The notes beneath the pieces are model-generated. The model was not told the origin of the DNA and searched no databases. It was given only the letters and a program-made list of their open reading frames with translations. From contig NZ_CP023018.1 of assembly GCF_022406875.1 (NCBI RefSeq), forward strand, positions 903,575 through 967,574: a stretch of 64,000 bases of DNA, in the 5' to 3' direction. Position numbers and translations under genes: made by a program. This document shows positions 37,633-46,131 of the stretch, one piece after another. Positions within the stretch are counted from its first letter, which is position 1. Each line of letters starts with the position of its first letter. This DNA comes from Ectothiorhodosinus mongolicus (GTDB taxonomy: Bacteria; Pseudomonadota; Gammaproteobacteria; Ectothiorhodospirales; Ectothiorhodospiraceae).

Positions 37633-39144
37633 TTAATGTCCCATCAACCGATCGACGGCATCGGGTTTGTCATGGACCGCATGTTTATCGACGATGGTTG
37701 CTGTCGCCTGGTTCATGCCGATGATTTCCACCTCGGTCCCCTCACGACGGAAGTTGACGACCACTTTATCCAGCGCAGCCACTGAGCTGATGTCCCAGAA
37801 GTGCGCGCGCGACAGGTCAATGGTGACCTTGTCGAGATCCTCACGGTAATCAAACGCAGCCATGAATTTCTCGACGGAGGCGAAAAATACCTGACCATGG
37901 ACGCGATAGGTGCGGTGCAAGGTTTTTTCATCCGGCAATTCGTCCGTGTCGGCGCCCACAAACATGAATTGGCTGACCTTGTTGGCAAAAAACAGCGCCG
38001 CCAGCAAAACGCCCGTCAGGACACCCAGAGCCAAGTTGTGGGTGAACACGGTGACTCCGACGGTGCTGAGCATGACGATATTGGTGCTCAAGGGATGACG
38101 CTTCATGTTCTTGATCGACGACCAATTGAAGGTGCCGATGGAGACCATAATCATGACAGCGACCAATGCCGCCATCGGGATCATGCTGAGTAATGGCGTC
38201 AAAAACACCACCATGATTAACAAAACCACCCCAGCGGTGAATGTTGATAAGCGCCCCCGCCCTCCGGATTTAATATTAATCACCGACTGACCAATCATGG
38301 CGCAACCGGCCATTCCACCAAAGCTACCCGCGACAATATTGGAGAGCCCCTGACCTTTGCACTCCTGATTACGATCGGTCTGTGTATCCGTCAGATCATC
38401 GACGATACTTTGGGTGAGCAACGACTCCAACAATCCCACGACTGCCAGCGCCAGTGAATAGGGAAAAATAATCCACAGGGTTTCCCAATTTAGTGGCACA
38501 TCCGGCCATAAAAACACGGGCAGCGTATCGGGCAACTCACCCATATCCCCCACGGTGCGAATATCCAGCTGAAGCGCCCAAGCAATCAGGGTGAGCACCA
38601 CAATGGTCACCAATGGAGAGGGTAGGGAGCGGGTCAAATACGGAAACAAATAAATGATCCCCAACCCCAGAGCCGTCAGCGCATAAACGTGCCAAGTGAC
38701 ATCAATTAGCTCCGGCAATTGCGCCAAGAAAATCAGAATGGCCAGGGCGTTCACAAAACCGGTCATCACTGAGTTAGAGATAAAGCGCAGCACCCGTCCC
38801 AGGCGCAGGTAGCCGGCGAGAATCTGCAGCACGCCCGTCAATAAAGTCGCAGCCAGCAGATACTCCAGCCCATGTTCCTTCACCAGAGTGATCATCAACA
38901 GCGCCATGGCGGCGGTCGCGGCAGAAATCATGCCCGGGCGACCACCAGTAAAGGCGATCACAACGGCGATACAAAACGAGGCGTAGAGCCCCACCTTGGG
39001 ATCAACCCCGGCAATAATGGAAAAAGCAATCGCCTCAGGGATCAGCGCCAGCGCCACTACCAGCCCTGCAAGCAGATCTCCCCGGACATTAGAAAACCAC
39101 TCGCGACGAATACGCGCGGGGCGATACAAACTCAGAAAACCCAT
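37633..39144 (-). CDS. SulP family anion transporter with STAS domain
   Basis: A 503-residue inner-membrane carrier. The transporter domain (about 20-385) has the SulP start [36 protein letters not shown] and [18 protein letters not shown] cytoplasmic STAS domain (about 405-495) has [22 protein letters not shown]. Substrates in this family include sulfate, bicarbonate and dicarboxylates; the sequence resembles the BicA-like bicarbonate branch, but this cannot be settled here. It forms a likely operon with two fluC genes upstream (1 bp gap) and the stress protein downstream. Confidence 0.9.
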   Translation of the reverse strand: MGFLSLYRPARIRREWFSNVRGDLLAGLVVALALIPEAIAFSIIAGVDPKVGLYASFCIAVVIAFTGGRPGMISAATAAMALLMITLVKEHGLEYLLAATLLTGVLQILAGYLRLGRVLRFISNSVMTGFVNALAILIFLAQLPELIDVTWHVYALTALGLGIIYLFPYLTRSLPSPLVTIVVLTLIAWALQLDIRTVGDMGELPDTLPVFLWPDVPLNWETLWIIFPYSLALAVVGLLESLLTQSIVDDLTDTQTDRNQECKGQGLSNIVAGSFGGMAGCAMIGQSVINIKSGGRGRLSTFTAGVVLLIMVVFLTPLLSMIPMAALVAVMIMVSIGTFNWSSIKNMKRHPLSTNIVMLSTVGVTVFTHNLALGVLTGVLLAALFFANKVSQFMFVGADTDELPDEKTLHRTYRVHGQVFFASVEKFMAAFDYREDLDKVTIDLSRAHFWDISSVAALDKVVVNFRREGTEVEIIGMNQATATIVDKHAVHDKPDAVDRLMGH

Positions 39145-39145
39145 A

Positions 39146-39538
39146 TTACTTACAGCCCCTTCGAAAACCGATATGCGCCGCTACAACCCATACCGTCAGG
39201 GATGTAGCGAGATATAAGCCGGCAAAACCATACTGTTGCTCAAGCAAAAAGCTAAGCAACTCCAAACTGAAAAACGAAAATGTTGTTAATCCGCCGCAAA
39301 ACCCAGCCATCACAAACTGCTGAGTTGCCGTTGAATGTTGGAATGCATGCAGCGGATGTTGCAGGCGACCAGCATACCAGCCAATCAAGCCGGAGCCTAA
39401 GACGTTGGCAAGCAAGGTTCCCCAGATAGCACCCGGCAGACCACTACTCAACAGCACAATTACCAGCACATAGCGCAAACCTGCACCCAAAGCACTGCCT
39501 AGGGCCACCGCGGTGAGAATCTGCCACCGCGTGCTCAT
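39146..39538 (-). CDS. crcB: Fluoride channel FluC/CrcB, second copy
   Basis: A 130-residue four-helix membrane protein of the CrcB/Fluc family. Typical motifs are [14 protein letters not shown] at the N-terminus, [15 protein letters not shown] and [15 protein letters not shown]. Dual-topology Fluc dimers export fluoride. Its ATG overlaps the upstream fluC stop by 4 nt, so the two are translated together and probably make a heterodimer, as known for paired crcB genes. Confidence 0.93.
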   Translation of the reverse strand: MSTRWQILTAVALGSALGAGLRYVLVIVLLSSGLPGAIWGTLLANVLGSGLIGWYAGRLQHPLHAFQHSTATQQFVMAGFCGGLTTFSFFSLELLSFLLEQQYGFAGLYLATSLTVWVVAAHIGFRRGCK

Positions 39539-39942
39539 GCCGTTGTCCCAGAGAAGAGCAGTGCAACCACAGCAAACCCTAATGCCGCGGCGCCGACACA
39601 CAAGCAAACGGATAAAAGCACATTGGCCAACGCAGCGGCCCGAGCCCCTTTTTGTAACAAAGTTAGGGTCTGGAGACTGAAGGACGATACCGTGGTGTAA
39701 CTGCCCAAGACCCCTATCGCGAAAAAGGCCCAAGCTGTCGAAGGCAGCAGCGTGTCACCCACCATCGCTATCGCTGCCAAGGCGCCGATAAGCAGGGCGC
39801 CAGTGACGTTGACCACCAAAGTGCCCCAAGGAAAGTTGCTTCCTAAGAGTCTCGTGACGGTTTCATTGAGTAGCACACGGGCGACACCGCCGAGCGCGCC
39901 GCCGAGCATCACTAACCCCAGATGAAAAACGCTGAATTCCAA
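39535..39942 (-). CDS. crcB: Fluoride channel FluC/CrcB, first copy
   Basis: A 135-residue CrcB-type protein with GGALGGVARVLLNE, PWGTLVVNVTGALLIG and GVLGSYTTVSSFSLQTL. The TTG start at 39942 is chosen because AAAGGG lies 7 nt upstream and it gives the usual 11-13 residues before GGALGG; the ATG at 39909 would remove part of helix 1. GSYTTVSSFS keeps the conserved T-T-x-S-x-F track residues. No convincing fluoride riboswitch was found upstream. Confidence 0.88.
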   Translation of the reverse strand: MEFSVFHLGLVMLGGALGGVARVLLNETVTRLLGSNFPWGTLVVNVTGALLIGALAAIAMVGDTLLPSTAWAFFAIGVLGSYTTVSSFSLQTLTLLQKGARAAALANVLLSVCLCVGAAALGFAVVALLFSGTTA

Positions 39943-40015
39943 GTCAACCCTTTGGCGTGAGCAATCGCCTAGGGATTTTCGCACAACCCGCTTGCGGTCT
40001 TGTAATCGATACCTA

Positions 40016-40048
40016 TTGACCTGCTACTTGAAAGTTATGTTATAACAT
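40016..40048 (+). promoter_or_regulatory. Promoter with overlapping Zur-like operator
   Basis: A -35 TTGACC (40016-40021) and -10 TTATAA (40040-40045) are spaced 18 bp. The perfect 12-bp palindrome ATGTTATAACAT (40037-40048), preceded by AAGTT, covers the -10. It resembles Zur boxes of the GTTAT-N3-ATAAC type. The zinc-uptake genes downstream support Zur control. Confidence 0.72.
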
Positions 40049-40078
40049 TTAATTCGAATTCAACCTTGGGGATTACTC

Positions 40079-41338
40079 ATGCAGAAAAAGCGTTCATTCA
40101 AACTCGCGCCACTGGCAGGCGCGGTGGGGCTGGTATTTGCCGGCGCGCAGGTCAGTACCGCTAACGAGCTGGATTTGGATATTTCACTGATCATCGATGC
40201 GGTGTACTTCAACACCTTAAGCACAGGCAATGAATCCCCGGCAGGCTTCAGTAGCGGGCATCACCATCATGGCCATAGCCATGATCACGGCCACGGTCAC
40301 AGCCATGGTTTTGATGAAGGCTTCAACATGGGGCACTCGGAAATCTCTATCGAAGGCACCCTCGGCGGCGCCCTAAAAGGCGTCCTGATGCTCGGCTTTA
40401 ACGATAAAGAAGTGGAAGTCGAGGAAGCTTATCTGCAGACCTTAGGACTACCCAATGGCTTGCAGCTGAAAGCGGGTAAGTTCCTCTCGGGCATTGGCTA
40501 CATCAACAGCCAGCACGGACATGATTGGGACTTCGTGGATCGTCCGCTGTTGAACGAGTATCTGTTTGGCGATCATGGCCTGCAGGAAACCGGCATTCAG
40601 GCCACTTGGTTGGCCCCCACTGATACCTACACTTTGTTTGGCCTTGAGCTCTTGCAGGGCGAAACCAGTGGTGTGGCCAACTACATCGGCTCGCAAGGTG
40701 ATGGACGCATCCTCAAAGACGTCAGCGGCCCCCGCCTGGTTACGGGCTTCGTGAAATTTGCCCCTGATTTGGGCGATGCCAACGCCGCTCAATTCGGACT
40801 TTCCGGCGGCTATGCTCGCAGTTATCAAAATACCCGTGAGCATTCGTTGCGCAATGAGGACTGGGATGGCACGGCTTGGTTTGCTGGCGTTGACGGCGTA
40901 TTCAAGCACGATGCTGGCCGCAGCTATGGCCATGGCGATTGGCGTTTGCAAGGTGAGTATTTTTATCGTGCGCAGGATGTGGACCGTCGCGATGTGGCAT
41001 TCGAGGGGAGTGCGGTGTCCAATGTTCAAAGTTTCACCAACAAACAAGATGGACTCTACATCCAAGGGGTTTATGGCATCGCTCCTCGTTGGGAAGCTGG
41101 CTTGCGCGCCGAGGCGCTGGGCTTTACCAATAAAGTCGGTCGAGGAGACGGTAAAACTGAAGATACATCCTACCGCTACAGTGCTCAGCTGACTTTCCGC
41201 CCCATGGAGCCGGTGTTCCTGAGGGCGCAGCTCAGCAGTATCGACTTTGCCGATGACGACCACAGCCACGGCAATGGCTTGGAATTCATGTTGCAACTGA
41301 ATGTGGCTCTGGGTGCGCATGGCGCACATCGCTTCTGA
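40079..41338 (+). CDS. Histidine-rich outer-membrane beta-barrel, putative zinc porin
   Basis: A 419-residue precursor with a signal peptide ending VSTA (about residue 28), a long run of amphipathic beta-strands and a terminal Phe (AHRF), as in porin-like barrels. A His-rich segment (residues 61-76, HHHHGHSHDHGHGHSHG) lies after the first strand, probably surface- or pore-exposed. More His occur in SQHGHDWD and DDDHSHGNG. Placed behind a Zur-like operator and upstream of ZnuA/C/B-like genes, it is a candidate zinc-scavenging outer-membrane channel for zinc-limited growth. No TonB box or plug domain is visible, so a TonB receptor is unlikely. The Shine-Dalgarno context CTTGGGGA matches that of the porin at 1245. 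Confidence 0.82.
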   Translation: MQKKRSFKLAPLAGAVGLVFAGAQVSTANELDLDISLIIDAVYFNTLSTGNESPAGFSSGHHHHGHSHDHGHGHSHGFDEGFNMGHSEISIEGTLGGALKGVLMLGFNDKEVEVEEAYLQTLGLPNGLQLKAGKFLSGIGYINSQHGHDWDFVDRPLLNEYLFGDHGLQETGIQATWLAPTDTYTLFGLELLQGETSGVANYIGSQGDGRILKDVSGPRLVTGFVKFAPDLGDANAAQFGLSGGYARSYQNTREHSLRNEDWDGTAWFAGVDGVFKHDAGRSYGHGDWRLQGEYFYRAQDVDRRDVAFEGSAVSNVQSFTNKQDGLYIQGVYGIAPRWEAGLRAEALGFTNKVGRGDGKTEDTSYRYSAQLTFRPMEPVFLRAQLSSIDFADDDHSHGNGLEFMLQLNVALGAHGAHRF

Positions 41339-41354
41339 GCCAAGGAGTGAACTA

Positions 41355-42272
41355 TTGACTCATCTTCTGCCGAAAACTTTGCCCAGCCTTGTGCTGGGCA
41401 TTTTTTTACTACTGTTGATCTGGGCGTTACCCGGAACGGTCGTAGCGCAAGGACTGCAAATCGTCACCACCACCTCGACCTTGGGCATGCTGGCCCGAGA
41501 AATCGGTGGCGATGCGGTGCAGGTTCGTGTGCTGGCGCCGCCGGATCGTGACCCCCACTATCTGGATGCACGCCCCAGCTTCATGGCAGCGCTTAGGCGT
41601 GCCGACCTGCTGGTGGAAATGGGTGCCGATCTAGAAGAGGGCTGGTTACCGGTGGTGCAAACCAGCGCTGGGAACCCGCGCATCCTCAACGGCCGCGAGG
41701 GACATTTTAAGGCCTCTTCCCATCTGCAACTGCGCCGTTCCATCACCATGGATGGCCCCAATCTGGGTCATGTCCATGCCGAGGGCAATCCTCATTTTCA
41801 CGTGGACCCGCTGCGCATTGCCGCTGTGGCTATGCCTTTGGCAGCGCATATGGGCACGCTCGCCCCCCAACAAGAGTCCGCCTTCATGGCCCGCGCCGAA
41901 CAAATAGCCATGCGCATTCGCAGCCATGCGGCAGAACTTCGCGAGCAGGTCAGTGTGGGACGCTTGTTAATGACCTATCACGAAGATCTAGACTACCTGG
42001 AGGAATGGCTGCCGGTGGCCTTGGTTGGTCATTTGGAGCCGCTGCCCGGCATTCCACCCTCGGCGCGGCATTTGCGCACTTTGGTGACCGAACTGGCTGA
42101 ACTGCGCCCCGGGGTGGTCATCCATGCCGAGTATCAGCCCGCACGCGGCGCCCGATTCTTGCAGCAAGAGCTGGGTTGGGAGGCAAAGTCCGTGCGCATG
42201 GAGCCCCCGGCTGATGCACGGCTGGAGGATTATCTGGATCTGATGCAACATTGGGTCGATGCGCTCAAGTAA
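41355..42272 (+). CDS. znuA: Periplasmic zinc/metal-binding protein, ZnuA family
   Basis: A 305-residue cluster A-I metal-binding protein. The TTG start at 41355 follows AAGGAG and gives a signal peptide (LVLGIFLLLLIWAL..., cut near VVAQG). Likely ligands are the His in DPHYLDARPS, the His in NPHFHVDP, the His in TYHEDLDYL and the acidic residue in HAEYQP. The long His-rich loop of E. coli ZnuA is reduced to GHVHAEGNPHFH. It delivers metal to the ABC transporter encoded next; zinc is favoured by the Zur-like operator, manganese is the alternative. Confidence 0.87.
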   Translation: MTHLLPKTLPSLVLGIFLLLLIWALPGTVVAQGLQIVTTTSTLGMLAREIGGDAVQVRVLAPPDRDPHYLDARPSFMAALRRADLLVEMGADLEEGWLPVVQTSAGNPRILNGREGHFKASSHLQLRRSITMDGPNLGHVHAEGNPHFHVDPLRIAAVAMPLAAHMGTLAPQQESAFMARAEQIAMRIRSHAAELREQVSVGRLLMTYHEDLDYLEEWLPVALVGHLEPLPGIPPSARHLRTLVTELAELRPGVVIHAEYQPARGARFLQQELGWEAKSVRMEPPADARLEDYLDLMQHWVDALK

Positions 42273-42855
42273 CGTGTCGCCGAGCCCCTTGCTGCAAGTG
42301 CAGCAGGGGGTATTTGGGTTTTCCAAAGCCGTATTCGGGCCAGTGACACTGAGCTTACAACGGGGCGACTGCTTGAGCTTGATGTCGCCCAACGGCAGCG
42401 GCAAGTCGCTGCTGCTACAAACCTTGGCCGGCAAACTGTCCTTACTCCAAGGTCAACTCATCCATGCTGCGGATCTGAAGTTTGGATTTTTGGCACAAGA
42501 GCATGCACGACCCCGACCTTGGCCGCTATCCAGCGAAGACTGGCTGGTATTGATGGGGTCTGACCCCTTTAGTCATCCCCTGTTAGATCGCCTGAGGGGC
42601 CGTCGGCTGGATCAATTAAGCGGCGGCCAGTGGCAGTTTTTGCGCTTGGCATCGGTGTTGAATCTGCCGGTGCCCCTATTGCTGCTGGATGAACCTGCCA
42701 ACCATCTCGATACTGAGGTGCGCGATGCCAGCATCGAGCTTATTCAGCAGTGCTCGGCGGGTAAAGTGGTGTTGATGTCCACACATGACGCTGATTTTGC
42801 CGCCGCCGTGGGATTTCCCATCACCTCGGTCAGTGCTTTGGTGGATCAATCGTGA
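42259..42855 (+). CDS. znuC: Metal ABC transporter ATPase, ZnuC-like
   Basis: A short 198-residue ABC ATPase with Walker A SPNGSGKSLL (Ser replaces the usual Gly or Arg at its start), signature LSGGQWQFL, Walker B LLLLDEPANHLD and switch His STHDADF. It is shorter than E. coli ZnuC (251 residues), lacking the C-terminal extension. Its start lies inside the upstream gene (14-bp overlap) and its stop overlaps the permease start by 4 nt. Confidence 0.87.
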   Translation: MRSSNVSPSPLLQVQQGVFGFSKAVFGPVTLSLQRGDCLSLMSPNGSGKSLLLQTLAGKLSLLQGQLIHAADLKFGFLAQEHARPRPWPLSSEDWLVLMGSDPFSHPLLDRLRGRRLDQLSGGQWQFLRLASVLNLPVPLLLLDEPANHLDTEVRDASIELIQQCSAGKVVLMSTHDADFAAAVGFPITSVSALVDQS

Positions 42856-43631
42856 GCATGTGGTGGATGGCATTTGCCACTGGCTTAGGCATGGCAGCGG
42901 TGCTGGGGCTGGCCAGTGCCGGGTTGTTTCTGCGGGGTTCCATTTGGCAAGCACTGGCGGTGAGTCAATGGTCGGCGCTGGGCGGCGTGTTTGCCAGCAC
43001 CCTGGCCCTACCGATACTGCCTGTGGCGCTAGGAACCGCCGCCTTGGCGATTGCTTTTTTGCATTGGAAAAATGATGCGCAGCGTTGGCCCATGCTGCTG
43101 TTTCTGGGGGGTATCGCGGGCGTGATGTTACTGGCCGGTAACTTTGGTCAAGCTGAGCTGGCGGCAGCGCGCTGGGCCGAGGGCCAATTGTATTTTGTGA
43201 CGCGTGATTTGAGCCTAGTGGCGCTCTTAGTACTAGTCGCTAGTGCGATTCTCTTCCCGCGGCTGTTGCGACAATGGTTGCTCACTCAGGCTGGGCCTGA
43301 TCTTGGCAAAGGAACTCGCCTGAGTCTGAGTGCGCTGCTTCTTGAGGCCAGCTGGTGGACGTGTGTGATTGTCTTGGGGACGGTCACCATGGGCCTACCT
43401 GCCTCACTCGCGTTATTACTGTTACCGGCTTGGGCGGCGACGCCCATCGCCCGCCACGCCCGCGGCTTTGTGCTGACATCGTTGGTGATTGCAGTCTTCA
43501 GCTATGTGCTTGCGTGGTTCACGGCCCTGTATTTCGACCAAGCTTTTGCCCCTGTTTTGGTGGCCTGCTTAATACTGATCACCGCTGTCATGCATTTGGG
43601 CCGACGCCTAAACATCGTGCCCGGAGCTTGA
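42852..43631 (+). CDS. znuB: Metal ABC transporter permease, ZnuB-like
   Basis: A 259-residue integral-membrane protein with about eight helices of the ABC-3 permease family. Features are GTAALAIAFLHWKN, the ATPase-coupling region DLSLVALLVLVASAILFPR, and LLLPAWAATPIARHARGF. It is divergent for the family but the gene order A-C-B supports the call. The GTG start overlaps znuC; ATG 42858 is an alternative. It forms the channel for zinc uptake. Confidence 0.83.
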   Translation: MSMWWMAFATGLGMAAVLGLASAGLFLRGSIWQALAVSQWSALGGVFASTLALPILPVALGTAALAIAFLHWKNDAQRWPMLLFLGGIAGVMLLAGNFGQAELAAARWAEGQLYFVTRDLSLVALLVLVASAILFPRLLRQWLLTQAGPDLGKGTRLSLSALLLEASWWTCVIVLGTVTMGLPASLALLLLPAWAATPIARHARGFVLTSLVIAVFSYVLAWFTALYFDQAFAPVLVACLILITAVMHLGRRLNIVPGA

Positions 43632-43650
43632 TTCAGGCTAAGATGGGGGC

Positions 43651-44988
43651 ATGTCAGCCCCCAGCAAACCGCCCGCCTCGCCACGTGGCAAGGCTGTTCC
43701 TAGCTCGCGCCTGAGCCGGCTCTGGCACCTGGGCATGGCCACCGGTTCGTTGGCAGCAGGCCTTGGCACCAAAGGCTTAATGGAAATCAGTCGCCGCCAA
43801 CCCAGTCAGCGCGGTCCAATCGAACTAGCACCGGCACAAATGCGCCGCTTTACCGAAAGACTGGCGCAGATGCGCGGCGCAGTGATGAAGATGGGCCAGT
43901 TGATGTCCATGGATGGCAGTGATCTGCTGAGTCCAGAGATCGCGGAAATACTGGGCACTTTGCGTCATGATGCCGAGCCCATGCCGCTGGGCCAGTTGGC
44001 TGCCACATTGAAGAATGCCTATGGAAAAGGCTGGGAAAGCGGTTTTGTGCAGATGCAACTCCAGCCCATTGCCGCAGCCTCGATTGGCCAAGTGCATCGA
44101 GTGAAAACTGCTGATGGGCGGGAACTGGCACTGAAAATCCAGTTTCCCGGCGTGCGCCGCAGTATCGATAGCGATATCCGCAACCTACGTTTTTTATTGA
44201 CCACCTTTCCACTGCTGCCGCGCGACTTGGATATTGCACCGATGCTTGAAGAGGCTCGCCTGATGCTGCATCGTGAGACCGACTATGGGGCAGAAGCTGA
44301 TGCCATGCGGCGCTACGCGGATCGAGTTGGTACGCATGAGCATCTACGCGTACCGCGCCCCCATGAAGATCTGACCACCCCGGAAATTTTGGCGATGGAT
44401 TTTTTGCAGGGGGAGTCAGTCGAGCGCGTCATGCAACAGGGCGCTGAGCGTCAGCATCGGGATTTGATCGCGCAGCTGCTGGTGGAACTGAGTTTTCGTG
44501 AGCTCTTTGAATTCGGCTTGGTACAGACCGATCCCAATTTTGCCAATTATCTGTATGACCGGCCGACTCGGCGGCTCAGCCTGCTGGATTTCGGCGCTGC
44601 GCAAAGTGTTGAAGCGCAGTGGGTGGAATGCTATCGCCAGCTCGCGCGTGCGGCGCGGGCCGATGACCGAGCGGGTATTCGCGAGGGCTGTGAAGCGCTG
44701 GGCTATATCGATGCGCACACGCCACGCGAGGATGCCAACGAGATGATCGATTTGCTGCGACTCTCAGGGGAGCCGGTCAGACAATCCGGAGCCTATGACT
44801 TCGGCCAATCTGATCTGTTCGAGCGCGTCTACTATCGCGGCCGAGAATTATTCATGGACAATCGTTTTCGCCGCACCCCAGTTCCCGGCACCTTGTTTTT
44901 GCATCGCAAATTCATGGGCACTTTTATGCTTTGTCGTAAACTGCGAGCATCGGTCGATATTCATGGGATGCTGGAGCCCTATTTATGA
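43651..44988 (+). CDS. ABC1/AarF-family atypical kinase-like protein
   Basis: A 445-residue protein of the ABC1/ADCK family, paralogous to UbiB in this window. It has the KxGQ motif in MKMGQLMSMDGSDLLSP (about 72-88), the A-rich loop AAASIGQVHRVK, the lysine in LALKIQFPG, the catalytic segment LVQTDPNFANYLY and LLDFGAAQ. It lacks the UbiB C-terminal membrane helices, so it is probably soluble. It starts 19 bp after the zinc permease and overlaps the thioredoxin-like gene by 4 nt. Substrate unknown; a role in lipid or quinone handling is usual for the family. Confidence 0.87.
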   Translation: MSAPSKPPASPRGKAVPSSRLSRLWHLGMATGSLAAGLGTKGLMEISRRQPSQRGPIELAPAQMRRFTERLAQMRGAVMKMGQLMSMDGSDLLSPEIAEILGTLRHDAEPMPLGQLAATLKNAYGKGWESGFVQMQLQPIAAASIGQVHRVKTADGRELALKIQFPGVRRSIDSDIRNLRFLLTTFPLLPRDLDIAPMLEEARLMLHRETDYGAEADAMRRYADRVGTHEHLRVPRPHEDLTTPEILAMDFLQGESVERVMQQGAERQHRDLIAQLLVELSFRELFEFGLVQTDPNFANYLYDRPTRRLSLLDFGAAQSVEAQWVECYRQLARAARADDRAGIREGCEALGYIDAHTPREDANEMIDLLRLSGEPVRQSGAYDFGQSDLFERVYYRGRELFMDNRFRRTPVPGTLFLHRKFMGTFMLCRKLRASVDIHGMLEPYL

Positions 44989-46046
44989 ACAGCATATTAA
45001 CGCCGATGACAAAAACGCTCAGCGGCTGGGGTGTGTGCTTATTGGCCACTTTGTTTTTGGTGGCAATGACTCCGGCAGAAGCACGCGAGCGTATCGAATA
45101 CCCCGAATGGTTTGTGCAGGGCTTTTACGATCTGCGCGGAGATCTAGAGGCAGCGGGTGATCGCGGCAAACAGGGCATTGCTTTGTTTTTTAGTGCCGAA
45201 ACCTGCCTGCATTGTGTCGCTATGGCGCGGCGTACCTTTCAAGATGAGACCGTGGTAGAGCGCTTTGCGGCGCAATTTGATGTCATGGCCATCGATGTGT
45301 TTAGTGATGTCGATATCACCGATTTATCGGGTGAGCTGATTCGCGCCCGAGAACTGTCAGAGCGAGAACGCGCCACATTCACTCCAACCCTGTTATTCAT
45401 CAATCAACAAGGTGAGCGCATGCTGCGTCATGTGGGTTTTGCCGATCCCGAGCGCATGCATTTAATCCTCGACTTTCTGGCCTCAGACTCTTGGCAATCC
45501 ATGTCTTTGCGTGAATTTGCTGCACTGGAACAGCCGCCTAGGCCGAGTCCGGCTAGCCCCCATGCCTTAGTGCCCCAATTTCAGCAGGCGCCAGCCGATC
45601 TAAACGCCCAGCGACGCGCCAACCCCAAGCCCGCAGTGGTCTTGTTTAACCGAGATGATTGCGAGGAGTGTCGGCGGCTTAGTCAGCTGATTTTGCAGCA
45701 TCCCGAGGTGCAAGCTGAACTTCAGGGTTTCTACACGCTCGAACTCAACAGCGATGCGCTTGGTCAGGTCGTATTGCCCGACGGGCAACATGGCTCGGCA
45801 CAGTCTTTGGCCGCCGCGTTGGATTTGACGCATCGTCCGGGTCTGGTATTTTTTGCAGAGGATGGTTCGGAAGCCTTTCGCATGGATAGCACTTGGTTGA
45901 TTGATCATGACGGACATCTGCCTAGCGAAACCCGTGATGATCATTTGCAGAGCTTTTTGGCGCGCCTTGACTATGTGCGAAGCGGGGCTTATCGCGACTG
46001 GCCGCAATATCAGCGCTGGCGGGCACAACGCGATCGCAATGATTAA
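44985..46046 (+). CDS. Secreted protein with two thioredoxin-like domains
   Basis: A 353-residue protein with an N-terminal signal segment (CLLATLFLVAMTPAEA). The first thioredoxin-like domain (about 55-165) has CLHC in FFSAETCLHCVAMA and the cis-Pro loop FTPTLLFI. After a Pro-rich linker the second (about 210-330) has CEEC in LFNRDDCEECRRL and RPGLVFF. The family resembles SoxW/DsbD-gamma-like periplasmic thioredoxins. Its coupling to the ABC1 gene and proximity to zinc uptake suggest a role in envelope thiol or metal-site redox, but this is inference. Confidence 0.82.
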   Translation: MNSILTPMTKTLSGWGVCLLATLFLVAMTPAEARERIEYPEWFVQGFYDLRGDLEAAGDRGKQGIALFFSAETCLHCVAMARRTFQDETVVERFAAQFDVMAIDVFSDVDITDLSGELIRARELSERERATFTPTLLFINQQGERMLRHVGFADPERMHLILDFLASDSWQSMSLREFAALEQPPRPSPASPHALVPQFQQAPADLNAQRRANPKPAVVLFNRDDCEECRRLSQLILQHPEVQAELQGFYTLELNSDALGQVVLPDGQHGSAQSLAAALDLTHRPGLVFFAEDGSEAFRMDSTWLIDHDGHLPSETRDDHLQSFLARLDYVRSGAYRDWPQYQRWRAQRDRND

Positions 46047-46057
46047 TTCTGCTTAAG

Positions 46058-46081
46058 CCGTAGCAAATTGCTAAGGTTTTT
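46058..46081 (+). terminator. Weak terminator candidate after the thioredoxin-like gene
   Basis: CCGTAGC (46058-46064) and GCTAAGG (46070-46076) pair with one mismatch around a 5-nt loop, followed by five T. It would separate the zinc block from cfa. A TATGAT box just after it (46082-46087) may belong to the cfa promoter. Confidence 0.35.
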
Positions 46082-46131
46082 GTATGATGGGACACAGTTG
46101 ATGAAGATCCACCGTTTCAGGGGTGTTTTGA

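Noticed and set aside
39943-40010. Possible fluoride riboswitch upstream of the fluC genes
   Set aside because: A GGCG...CGCC hairpin (GGCGATTGCTCACGCC on the minus strand) lies near the ribosome-binding site and recalls the crcB motif, but the pseudoknot partners and remaining conserved bases cannot be found.
40448-41329. 293-codon minus-strand open frame inside the His-rich barrel gene
   Set aside because: It is the antisense shadow of a well-supported signal-peptide-bearing outer-membrane protein, with no recognisable domain.
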